Shown here piece after piece: positions 56,144-64,000 of a stretch of DNA of 64,000 nucleotides. The translations under genes and the position numbers were made by a program. The notes below the pieces were generated by a model. The model saw nothing but the letters and a program-made list of their open reading frames with translations. It was not told the origin of the DNA and did no database searches. This DNA comes from Catenaria anguillulae PL171 (lineage: Eukaryota; Blastocladiomycota; Blastocladiomycetes; Blastocladiales; Catenariaceae): the NCBI GenBank assembly GCA_002102555.1, contig MCFL01000108.1, forward strand, positions 1 through 64,000, read 5' to 3'. Each line of letters opens with the position of its first letter. Within the stretch, counting starts at the first letter, position 1.

Positions 56144-56718
56144 TTCGCCCCACACCTCTACTTTTTGCAACTTTGCCTGTTTTTTAATCAATTGGCTTAC
56201 CGTGCCCGTCTTCCGTAGCCCCGCCATTGGCTCATTATCCTTCTACCAATACAAGAACGGTCGTATAACATCCTTTTTTTTCTCGAGACGATACGCCGAC
56301 TCATTGTCTTTTTTTTTGGGATTGACACAAATGTTTTATCTGACATTGGCACCCCTTGGCGACCACGGCAACGCGACACGAGTGCGACTGTGTGGGAAAG
56401 TGATCAGCAGCAGTAGATATGCTCGTTGATTACTTTTCATGACGATACGCCCATTCGGAAATGAAGAGCACAAAGAGCCACCCAATGCTACCTGACAGTC
56501 CTCTTCTGAAAGACAGTGCAATCGCTTTGCCCAAAACCGTAGGTCACTGAGCCTTGATTCCGGCGAGCAGCCCCTCCCAAACTCTGCAAAACCTGCGCCC
56601 CCTCCGCTCGCTCAAAGTTTGCCGTCACATTGCCACATTCTCGAAGTCAATACACGTTAACAGCCACTCATCCATTGCCCGCTGGTCCTCCCTGTCCTTC
56701 AACTTACACGTGGTCGCC
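56144..56718. promoter_or_regulatory. Upstream region of the first tandem membrane-protein paralogue
   Basis: T-rich runs (8 T at about 56275 and 56311) followed by a C-rich leader just before the ATG at 56719. The preceding in-frame extension to 56554 is probably untranslated leader. No other gene supported. Confidence 0.4.
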
Positions 56719-58820
56719 ATGGCGTCCGTTCCAAGTGCAGCTTCTTCGGACTTTACTCTCATTCGTGTTCGTGGAGCAAGTCGAGACCCCGCCGTCGCCG
56801 ACGACGACGAGAATGTCCCTCTATCAGGTCCACTTCAACTCGAAGATTTGACAGGAAACGCCACTGATGCAGGACGTGGGTGCATCGCATCTGGACCCAA
56901 TGTCGCTCCTCCCAAGGCAAAGGGCGACGATTCGTGTACATCAAAGGACGATGTTCGCTTGCGTTTCCCCCAATGGCGCGTATTCATCCTTGGCGCAAGT
57001 ATCATACTCTTGTGCGTCCTACTACTATGGGGGGCCACCAATGACAGTGCACCTGTCAACGAAGAGAACGAGGCCAAGCCCCCAGAGAAACAACCATTTG
57101 CCAAGTTTTTGTCGCCAGAGGAGGAAGCAATGTTTGGGCAGTACCAAGCGGTTGGGTTGGGGGACGAAACGTTGGAAGAAGCTTATGCGCCCGTGCCACG
57201 GACTTATGGTATGCCCGTGTCACTCTTGCATGCCAGAAAATGACGTGACCACCATCGCATTGCCGTCTCTGATCAACCATTCCATTCATTGTTTTCCGCC
57301 GACATGCAAACAGTTTCACCCCCAAACGGCGATATTTACTCGACTTTTGGCATCGTCATGGCCACCTTCAGTCCACATGCCCTCATGCTTTCGCGATTCT
57401 TTGATTCCATGGCGAAATTTTGCCTCGATTGCCATCGTGTCCGAATCGTGCTGATTATCCCAGCAAAGGAAATGGATTTGTTCACCAACATTCGCGACAG
57501 GCACATCAAGCAGTTGCCAGGCATTGAAGTGGTACCATTTTCGCACGTGTTCCCGGCACTGAATGTGACTTTGGCGATCGACACACCAGGATGGAACGCA
57601 GGATGGACGGGTTGGGACGAGGAGCGCCTGTTGAAAGCCAAGGACAAGGCGATTTTTCAGGTGCGAGCGAGCTTCACTGTTCTGAGACCGATGACAGTTG
57701 GGACGTGCACTAACGTCACCCTCGTTAACACAGTCTTTCAAAAAGGTTTACGGATGTACGTCGTCAGAAGCTGATTGTCATTCGCTTTTGTTGCAACGCT
57801 TGCTGTTCTCGAACTCCTTACCTGATACGATGTTGGTGCTGACATTTACAGGTCTTTACTTGGCCACCGAGTATTGCATGTTGCTTGATTCCGAAGGTTT
57901 CTTTATTCGCCAAGCTACGCTTGCCGATATCTATGGTGGATATCGAAAGAGGTACTTACATGTAGCTGCTTCGTTTGCTTTCACGAGTTGCTGCTGGGAC
58001 CGCGACGCTCATCCAGCGAAATCTGTGCACAGTCCGTATCTCGTCTACAGCTCCTACCTTCGCCAGCGCTTCTTTGCGACCCGATCCGCACAGGACCTTT
58101 TGGGTTACCATGGTACTTTGGCCCTGCTCCTACCGCATGTATTCCCTGCCTTGATTCGACCAACGATTCACGTGATGTGGAAATAGAAAACTACGGGTGG
58201 GCACTCGAAGAATACAACTGGGTTCTCGACACCAACATCATTGCCGAACTCGAGCGAATCTTCCGTCGGGCACGCCCAAACCTCGAACACATGGAACCGC
58301 TTGTCTTTATCGAAGTCGTGTACTGGATTTACATGATGCACAACCACCACCGCTATCCGCGGCTGCGCGTTCTCGATACGGCCAACCTTTTTGGAATTGA
58401 TGTGCTCAACAACATGCGAAAGCAAGTCAACTTCAATGATGATGCAATCACTGTTTGGGAAGACTTGAGGTACAAGATGCATCGCTTCTCTGCTTACGCG
58501 GTCCAAAGACTGACCTCTTCATGACGCCTCACGCAAATAAAAATAGGTGGTTCATGGAAAAGGATCCCGCATTGGTTGATCTCGCAGTCGACATCTTTAA
58601 CAAGAATAAGTTCAAAATGATCAAGATTGGAAAGACAAAGGAGAGCATCGAGTTCCTGGAAAGGGCGACGTCAGTCGTTCTATGTGTGTCTGAGCAGCCA
58701 GACGAACTTTACGAGATGGCCATGAAGGGATACTTTAACAGGACGCTGGAGCCACCCAAGAAGCAGGAGTCGCAGCATGAGGAGGGTCGGATGGCTGAAG
58801 CGGGCGATCAAAAGGGTTGA
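56719..58820 (+). CDS. Type II membrane protein, glycosyltransferase-like, tandem paralogue A
   Basis: Seven exons: 56719-57208, 57314-57660, 57734-57755, 57852-57951, 58033-58112, 58187-58469 and 58547-58820, summing to 1596 nt (531 residues) with every phase consistent. A cytosolic Ser/Asp-rich N-terminus precedes a signal anchor (VFILGASIILLCVLLLW, residues about 93-112). The lumenal part has AMFGQYQAVGLGDETLEEAY, FGIVMATFSPHALMLSRFFD, VPFSHVFPAL and ATEYCMLLDSEGFFIRQATL, then EVVYWIYMMHNHHRYPRL. LLDSEG in this context resembles the acidic pocket motif of nucleotide-sugar transferases of the DUF6492 kind, so a Golgi glycosyltransferase role is likely but unproven. A 22-nt microexon is present. 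The neighbour at 59188 is a tandem duplicate with the same exon plan. Confidence 0.8.
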
Positions 58821-59187
58821 GGTGTGGTCGCGACACAAGTTGCTTTTGGCAAGTTTCGAGTCCAGCGGACAATTGACGGAATTCTTACTTACTTTTCATC
58901 GAGTTTTTTGTGCAACTTCAATACACTACAGCTTGGCATTTCCTGTTTTTTTCGAGCTGCAATTTGAATCGCGGACAACAAGTTGAAATGATCGACGTGA
59001 TCAGGAACCACCATTCCCACAAGACAGCTCCCTTTCGAGATTGTCACAATCGCATGAGAACGTCAATCCAATATGCAGTCACAGCAATTAGCGCATGAAA
59101 TATCGTCGAAATCCGTTGTTCATTTGAACCCGCTGGCCATCCACTACCTCCTGCCAACCACAGTCCCCAGCGAACTCAACAGCAGAC
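58821..59187. other. Intergenic spacer between the tandem paralogues
   Basis: About 370 bp: 3' flank of paralogue A and the short promoter of paralogue B. No gene or repeat recognised. Confidence 0.4.
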
Positions 59188-61083
59188 ATGGATGACATTC
59201 ATTCATCCGAGCTCCTTGACCGGAAGAATGTGCTCCCATCTGTAAGGCGCCCGTGGCTGCCGCCGGTTCTCTTGACGCTTCACCGGAGTGCGAATGCCGC
59301 AATTACACGCACGCGCTATGGACTGAGCAAGTCAACAAAGGGTGTTCGCTCGTCGCCATCGCAGTGGTTTTCAATCATCCTTGGCGTAGGCATCCTGATT
59401 TGCTGCACAGTCCTCCTCCTCTTGGGCTTGATCAGCGATCCCACGCATACCAATGACGAGGGGACTTCAAAGGGATCATTCGCGACGCTGCTGTCACCAG
59501 AGGAGCAAGCCATGTTTGGGCAGTACCAGGCCGTTGGGTTGGGTGACGAGACATTGGAAGAAGCTTATGCGCCTGTGCCGCGAACCTACGGTTTGTACTG
59601 TTTTCACATTCGTGATCTTCTGTTTTGTATTTACCCGTCAGAACTCGTTTGCCATATCGCATAGTTTCACCCGCAAACGGCGATATTTACTCAACATTTG
59701 GAATCGTCATCGCATCATTCAGTCCGCACGCACTTATGTTGTCGCGATTCTTTGATTCCATGGTGAAATTTTGCCTGGATTGTCATCGCGTCCGCATTGT
59801 GGTGGTCATCCCAGCCAAGGAAGTCGATTTATTCAGCAACATTCAGGGACAATTTCGTGAGGACTTGCCCAACATCGAAATCGTGCCCTTTTCCCACGTG
59901 TTTCCTGCACTAAATGCAACATTGGCAAATAACACGCAACACTGGCCACAAGGGTGGACAGGATGGGATGAAGATCGACTCCTCAAGTCCAAGGACCGAG
60001 CGCTCTTCCAGGTTTGGACTCGATCTCAACCGTGTTAATACGTTTTCTTTTCTTGTCTCATTGAGCTCGCTTTATTTTTGCTTGTGTAGTCGTTCAAGAA
60101 ACTCTATGGATGTGTGTAGGATGTTTGAGCAGACCCAGCATCAAGCAAGGTCCATTATACTGACTCTCCCTTCCCTTTTTTTGTGAGCATGTCAGGCTTG
60201 TTCCTTGCAACAGAGTATTGCATGGTACTCGATTCCGAAGGCTTCTTTATTCGTCAAGCAACTCTTGCTGACATTTATGGAGGCACACGTAAAAGGTTCG
60301 ATTTCCTGCTTCCCATTGATTGACATTTGATGTTCCTGTAACTCCATGGTGTTGTGGTAGTCCCTACGTCATTTATGGCTCACATGTCCGTCGGCAGTGG
60401 CCATTCACTCAATCTGCCAAGGCCCTCTTGGGGTACCATGGTATGTAATTGGCACTTATAATTGGCACAAGCGCAGCCTGCTTGGTAACATGTCTTCAAC
60501 CTGCCCTTTGGCTGACATATGGGCTTGCTGAAATAGAGGATTGGGGCTGGGCATTGGAGGAGTACAACTGGTCACTTGACAACAACATCTTGGCTGAACT
60601 TCAGCGTATTTTCCATCGCGTGCGCCCAAATCTTGACACCATGGAGCCACTTGTCTTCATTGAAGTCGTGTACTGGATTTACATGATGCACAACCACCAC
60701 CGCTATCCGCATCTGCGCATCCTTGACAGCATCAATCTGATTGGGATTGAGGCATACAACAATATGCGCAAGATTGTCAACTTTGATGATGGTGCATTCA
60801 CTCCTTATGAGGATCTTCGGTATGCCATGATTTATTGTACATATGAACTTGTCACAACTAACACTTGATCAACAGCTGGTACATGGAAAAGGATCCCTCA
60901 TTCATTGATGTAGGGGTTCAGTTGTACAACAAGCACAGGTTCAAGTTTTTCAAAACAAGGTGGTCCAAGGAAAGCATTGAATTTCTTGAAAGGGCACATT
61001 CGGTCGTCTTGTGTGTTTCTGAGCAACCAGAGAATGTGTATGAACTGGCCATGAAGGGTCATTTCAACCAATCACTCCATTGA
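59188..61083 (+). CDS. Type II membrane protein, glycosyltransferase-like, tandem paralogue B
   Basis: Seven exons: 59188-59590, 59665-60011, 60090-60111, 60196-60295, 60361-60440, 60537-60819 and 60876-61083, giving 480 residues. Exons 2 to 6 have exactly the same lengths as in paralogue A (347, 22, 100, 80 and 283 nt). The signal anchor is FSIILGVGILICCTVLLLLG. Lumenal blocks repeat those of A: AMFGQYQAVGLGDETLEEAY, VPFSHVFPAL, ATEYCMVLDSEGFFIRQATL and FIEVVYWIYMMHNHH. B differs in its shorter N-terminus and lacks the Lys/Glu-rich tail of A. Introns have diverged far more than exons. Family and role as for A. Confidence 0.8.
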
Positions 61084-61391
61084 TCCCTCCCATTTGACCT
61101 TGCGTTTGGAATGTTGTGTGTTCATATTGCCTCTTTCTTGATGGAAATCTTGTTGTTCGTTTTTCTGATTACATGACTACAGGTAATATGAGAATGACAT
61201 TCCCAGCCTTGAGCGCTTTGAGCAGGAAACATGCCAATACACCCCCAACAAGTGGTGGCGCTAGCATTGATTGAGCCAGAGGTTTTCACATCATAGCAAC
61301 ACTGCTGCCTGGTAAGGAAAAGGTTACATTGCATGTATTCTTGCATTGTCTGCCCTCCATTTTTTTATTTTTATTTTTTATATACAAGCAG
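61084..61391. other. Spacer between paralogue B and the retroelement LTR
   Basis: About 300 bp of ordinary sequence with an A/T-rich end (T7 and T/A runs at about 61360-61385) immediately before the LTR. Nothing else is recognised. Confidence 0.4.
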
Positions 61392-61735
61392 TGTTGAGAC
61401 TGGGGAAGTCTACTAGAACGGACTATATAGTACAACCTGACACTCTGTTCGAGTTGAGTGGCAGTAGTAGAAAGGTGTGGAGGTGGACTGGCTCATATAC
61501 ATTTTTTTTGGACCACATTACATGTATTGTTTGAAAAGGCTCATACACATAGTCCAGTCCCTCGCCAGGGTGAATGAGAATGACACACACACACACAGAA
61601 ACACAAGCACTAGTGGGCTAAGGCATGAGAGCAATCATGAGACGTGGTGCGCGAGACATGGCTATGCGAGACACAAGCCTTCACATCAATACACGTAGGC
61701 TTGCTCGCTTGCCACTGAACCTCATGCACACAACA
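61392..61735 (-). repeat. Long terminal repeat (3' LTR of a minus-strand Ty3/gypsy element)
   Basis: This 344-bp segment begins TGTTG and ends CAACA, a perfect 5-bp terminal inverted repeat. Immediately outside its right end, on the plus strand, is TCACCCCCCTCAAGATCC, whose complement is a polypurine tract (GGATCTTGAGGGGGGTGA) directly abutting the LTR. Both are classic LTR-retrotransposon boundaries. The other LTR is not in the window, so this could also be a solo or 3' LTR. A (AC)n run lies near 61582-61596 inside it. Confidence 0.75.
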
Positions 61736-61753
61736 TCACCCCCCTCAAGATCC
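61736..61753 (-). mobile_element. Polypurine tract of the Ty3/gypsy element
   Basis: On the minus strand the purine-rich tract GGATCTTGAGGGGGGTGA directly precedes the LTR, as needed for plus-strand DNA priming in LTR retrotransposons. Confidence 0.6.
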
Positions 61754-61818
61754 GACCAAGGCCGCGCAGCATGAGGCGAGCGGACGTGGGCAGATCTAAC
61801 TCAGGCTTGGGTGTGGCA

Positions 61819-61834
61819 GCGACTCTTGCGGCGC
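61819..61834. repeat. Target-site duplication, left copy
   Basis: GCGACTCTTGCGGCGC, perfectly repeated at 62094-62109. It brackets a 259-bp poly(A)-tailed insertion. Confidence 0.9.
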
Positions 61835-62093
61835 GGTCTCTGCTCCACATTGCCTCCTTCTGTCCCCTGGCCTCCCAGCCCCTGCACCTGCATTGCTTGC
61901 ATTCTTGCTTTGCCCACCCTTTGTTGGTGGCTGTACAAGACCGGAATCAAGCCAAAGGTCCAAGGCCCCAAGCAAGTACCCAAGTGCCAAGTCCAAGGAG
62001 TTGTGTGTTTGTGTGTATGAGCTTGTGTCTTTGTGTATCAATGGTTAGATCTGCCTCAGTAAATAGGTTGCTTGTATTTAAAAAAAAAAAAAA
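61835..62093 (+). mobile_element. Poly(A)-tailed retroposed insertion of 259 bp
   Basis: The 259-bp segment lies exactly between two 16-bp direct repeats and ends in 14 A (62080-62093), the signature of LINE-mediated insertion on the plus strand. It contains a C-rich 5' part, then GT/TG-rich sequence (TGTGTTTGTGTGTATGAG). I see no convincing pol III B-box (GGTTCRANTCC), so it may be a 5'-truncated LINE, a retrocopy of a transcript, or a SINE of unusual type. It sits inside the 3' coding end of the chromovirus remnant. Confidence 0.8.
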
Positions 62094-62109
62094 GCGACTC
62101 TTGCGGCGC
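62094..62109. repeat. Target-site duplication, right copy
   Basis: Perfect second copy of the 16-mer at 61819-61834. Confidence 0.9.
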
Positions 62110-62430
62110 TTCTTGCTTGCTGCCAAGGCAGGCAAATCGCCCAGGTCAACGCGATCCACTGTGCGCTTGGTGGTTCAGGCATGCGAAGCGCGTGCTGGCA
62201 CTTGTGCTTCTGGACGGGCAGGTTGCTCCTGCTTGTTCCAATACTTGGTGATGACTTTGTGAGTGCCAAAGTTGGACTCGTGTTCCCAGCGTGCATTGTC
62301 GGGCAGGAAGTTGGCCCACTTGACATGATACTTGAACTGGCCATTGGGCAGCCGCTCATGGTTGAGGATGTGCTTGATGACAAACAAGTCAGCCGACAAG
62401 TTACCTTTGAGGGAGACCAACCGCAAATGG
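62110..62430 (-). mobile_element. Chromodomain end of a chromovirus (Ty3/gypsy) polyprotein, interrupted
   Basis: The minus-strand frame reads LFVIKHILNHERLPNGQFKY, then HVKWANFLPDNARWEHESNF, a chromodomain with its aromatic and acidic residues, as appended to integrases of chromoviruses. A basic tail (ALAASKKRRKSR) follows in another frame, then the 259-bp insertion breaks it; beyond the insertion the tail continues CHTQA before a stop (about 61800-61818). The polypurine tract and LTR follow at 61753-61392. The upstream side is cut off by the poly(A) end of a second insertion at 62431. Thus only the last part of the polyprotein is present; the element is dead. Confidence 0.7.
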
Positions 62431-64000
62431 TTTTTTTTTTTTTTTTTTTTTGGGTCACTACCACATGTATTGAAGCTGAAAACCAACACAGAAGTCTTGA
62501 AAGAAGGTACAAGAGCAGGAAGGTCACAGATTCAAGACATTCAATGGATGACAAAAGCAAGCAGAGAAAATGGCAAGCAATTGGTTGTAGGGGCACTTGG
62601 CCATGGGGTGAAAAAAGAGGGTGAGGAGGAGAGGGAAAAAGAGGACGTAAACAGAAAAGGAGTAACAAAATCCAAAAGTTAACACTCGACCACATCATGG
62701 GTGCACAGAATCAACAACATGCAAAAGAAAATCGATGGTTCAAAAGCAAATGATGGGGAACCATGTCAAATGAACCGCAAGCATCAAGGGACTAGGAGAG
62801 ATTACGCCACGAGCGCAGAGACAGCAGTAGGGGATAGTGAGGGGACAAAAACAGAATGCGTACCTGACTGTACCCCAACACGGGTAGCAAAGCGTTGCTG
62901 TGAGTGTCCAAACCCAAATCTGGGAGTTGAGAGCCCTGGGAAGGTGCCATGGAACCGCCATTCGCCAAAGGAAACCGGTGCATGCGAGGCTGATGAGGAG
63001 CCAACAAGGGGTGGGCAGCCAGTGTGGCACTCGTAGATGTAATGTGCGGCAACAAGCGCAAGGTTCCTGGGCAGCTGCTGGGCCACTGGGGCGCGTGCTT
63101 CCCGACAGTGGGGACATTGACAGGGCTGCCGGGTCGCAAACGGATTTTCTGGCGTGCGTCGCTCAATTGGTCCAACGAGCCTGCGACGCTCCTTCCACAG
63201 CACAGTTTGGATGGTCGTGGAAGCAATTGAGACAATTCGCGCAAGGATAGACACGAGGCTGGGAAATTGTTGCCGCAGGCGAACCTCAACTACGCATGCT
63301 GCAGTTGCCTGTAATTTGGCTGGATCCATTAGCCGCTTGACGAGTGTCTTTGCTGCCGCTTGGTGCGCCGTCATCCTGCGACGCCATAACAGCTCCACGA
63401 CTTGCTTGTGCACATCTAATCGGCATGTCCAGAGTATGTTGAAAAGTGCGCGACACTTGAGCCAATGCTGTTGATCGTCAAGAGCACCGCAGAGCACACA
63501 ATTTGGGGACGGTACCCGCTCTGGCCAATACTTGTGGAGTTGAGCACGAGTTGGCAGGCGACTCGTCAAAACCTTGACGCGGAACGTGACTGATGCGTCG
63601 TCGGCAAACGATGCGAACATGGCTGATGCCTTGCGACCGTTACGAATGGCCCCGTCAAACACCATCAGGTCAGGCTGCCCAACCAACTTGAGCATATACG
63701 AGTGCAAATTGATGCGGGATTGCATCTGTGCTTGTCGCCGAATTGTGCGGCCCACCTGCGCGTATACCAGCTCATGACCTACCTGCACCAGCTCGCCAAA
63801 GTCAATTGCGTCCAGAAACCGTGGCGAAAAGGCGTACACCTCACGGCAATTTGCACCACAACGGGCAAGCTCGTCAGCCCTCTCGTTCCCTGCATTCCCA
63901 TCATGGCCCTTGACCTTCACGAGATCCAGCACGAGCCTCTTTTCCTTAACCAGTGCACGAAGGACAAGTAACAAGTCGTGCAGCGGCGACAGGTGACGTG
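62431..64000 (-). mobile_element. Non-LTR retrotransposon (LINE), 3' end, running off the window
   Basis: On the minus strand, a coding frame from the window edge to 62802 (at least 390 residues) is followed by about 350 bp of 3' untranslated sequence and a 21-A tail (plus-strand T run 62431-62451). The frame begins within an RNase H domain (KVKGHDGNAGNERADELA) and contains a Cys/His knuckle (CVLCGALDDQQHWLKC) typical of the reverse-transcriptase-associated zinc finger in LINEs. The reverse transcriptase and endonuclease lie beyond the edge. It is inserted into the chromovirus, whose frame resumes right after the poly(A). Confidence 0.85.
62802..64000 (-). CDS. LINE ORF2 C-terminal part: RNase H and zinc knuckle
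   Basis: One open frame of at least 390 codons that continues past the window edge. It starts in the C-terminal half of an RNase H domain, whose GNERADELA helix is conserved. A 350-residue region follows with a CxxC...C-type knuckle (CVLCGALDDQQHWLKC), then His/Cys-containing stretches (CQCPHCREA, YIYECHTGC). No frameshift is seen, so this copy may be young. The stop at 62802 precedes the 3' untranslated region and poly(A). Confidence 0.8.
   Translation of the reverse strand, partial: RHLSPLHDLLLVLRALVKEKRLVLDLVKVKGHDGNAGNERADELARCGANCREVYAFSPRFLDAIDFGELVQVGHELVYAQVGRTIRRQAQMQSRINLHSYMLKLVGQPDLMVFDGAIRNGRKASAMFASFADDASVTFRVKVLTSRLPTRAQLHKYWPERVPSPNCVLCGALDDQQHWLKCRALFNILWTCRLDVHKQVVELLWRRRMTAHQAAAKTLVKRLMDPAKLQATAACVVEVRLRQQFPSLVSILARIVSIASTTIQTVLWKERRRLVGPIERRTPENPFATRQPCQCPHCREARAPVAQQLPRNLALVAAHYIYECHTGCPPLVGSSSASHAPVSFGEWRFHGTFPGLSTPRFGFGHSQQRFATRVGVQSGTHSVFVPSLSPTAVSALVA

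Noticed and set aside
61835-62093. tRNA-derived SINE
   Set aside because: No B-box or tRNA-like cloverleaf could be found, so only a retroposed insertion is claimed.
1-64000. CRISPR array, prokaryotic operon, rRNA or tRNA genes
   Set aside because: No spaced short repeats, no ribosome-binding-site-led operons and no tRNA or rRNA consensus found on reading; gene structure is eukaryotic.

Overview
This is eukaryotic nuclear DNA. Genes carry short GT-AG introns (about 50-110 nt), lie on both strands without operons, and encode eukaryote-only proteins: NSF/Sec18, lipin, an E3 subunit of the GID/CTLH complex, an Sds3-type Sin3-complex subunit, an ecdysoneless homologue and a MEF2-type MADS protein. 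Three genes look ciliary or flagellar: adenylate kinase 7, a CFAP20DC-like protein and a nephrocystin-1-like SH3 protein. A zoosporic (flagellated) early-diverging fungus, or a close unicellular opisthokont relative, is the best guess. The species cannot be named from the sequence alone.

Layout. 1-6.7 kb: start of a minus-strand gene, a two-RRM RNA-binding protein, a decayed partial copy of the next gene, then that gene (a 958-aa coiled-coil protein). 6.7-12.6 kb: a duplicated hairpin repeat, an Artemis/SNM1-type nuclease (minus) and ecdysoneless/SGT1 (plus). 13.5-21.4 kb: nephrocystin-1-like, lipin, FYV10/GID9 and a nine-exon cyclophilin A. 21.9-29 kb: a small four-helix membrane protein, a large membrane protein of unknown function and its decayed tandem copy. 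29-43.5 kb: MADS factor, Sds3-like, I-BAR protein, a REV1-type BRCT fragment, a peroxisomal-type ABC half transporter and NSF. 43.7-51.8 kb: CFAP20DC-like, an unrecognised gene and AK7, a possible flagellar neighbourhood. 52-61 kb: PP4 regulatory subunit 2, an FAD-binding oxidoreductase, and two tandem paralogues of a type II membrane protein with identical internal exon lengths. 61.4-64 kb: nested retroelements, namely a minus-strand Ty3/gypsy chromovirus remnant (3' LTR, polypurine tract, chromodomain) interrupted by a 259-bp poly(A) insertion with a 16-bp target-site duplication and by a LINE whose RNase H end runs off the window.

A pervasive complication is that many otherwise conserved genes change frame one or more times, mostly in the sense of one missing base and often in a short homopolymer. 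Other long genes (NSF, Artemis, ecdysoneless, MADS, cyclophilin, the tandem paralogues) are clean. Uncorrected deletion errors in the assembly explain much of this, but the two partial duplicates look genuinely decayed. Where a gene is frameshifted, I give the whole span and state the approximate break.
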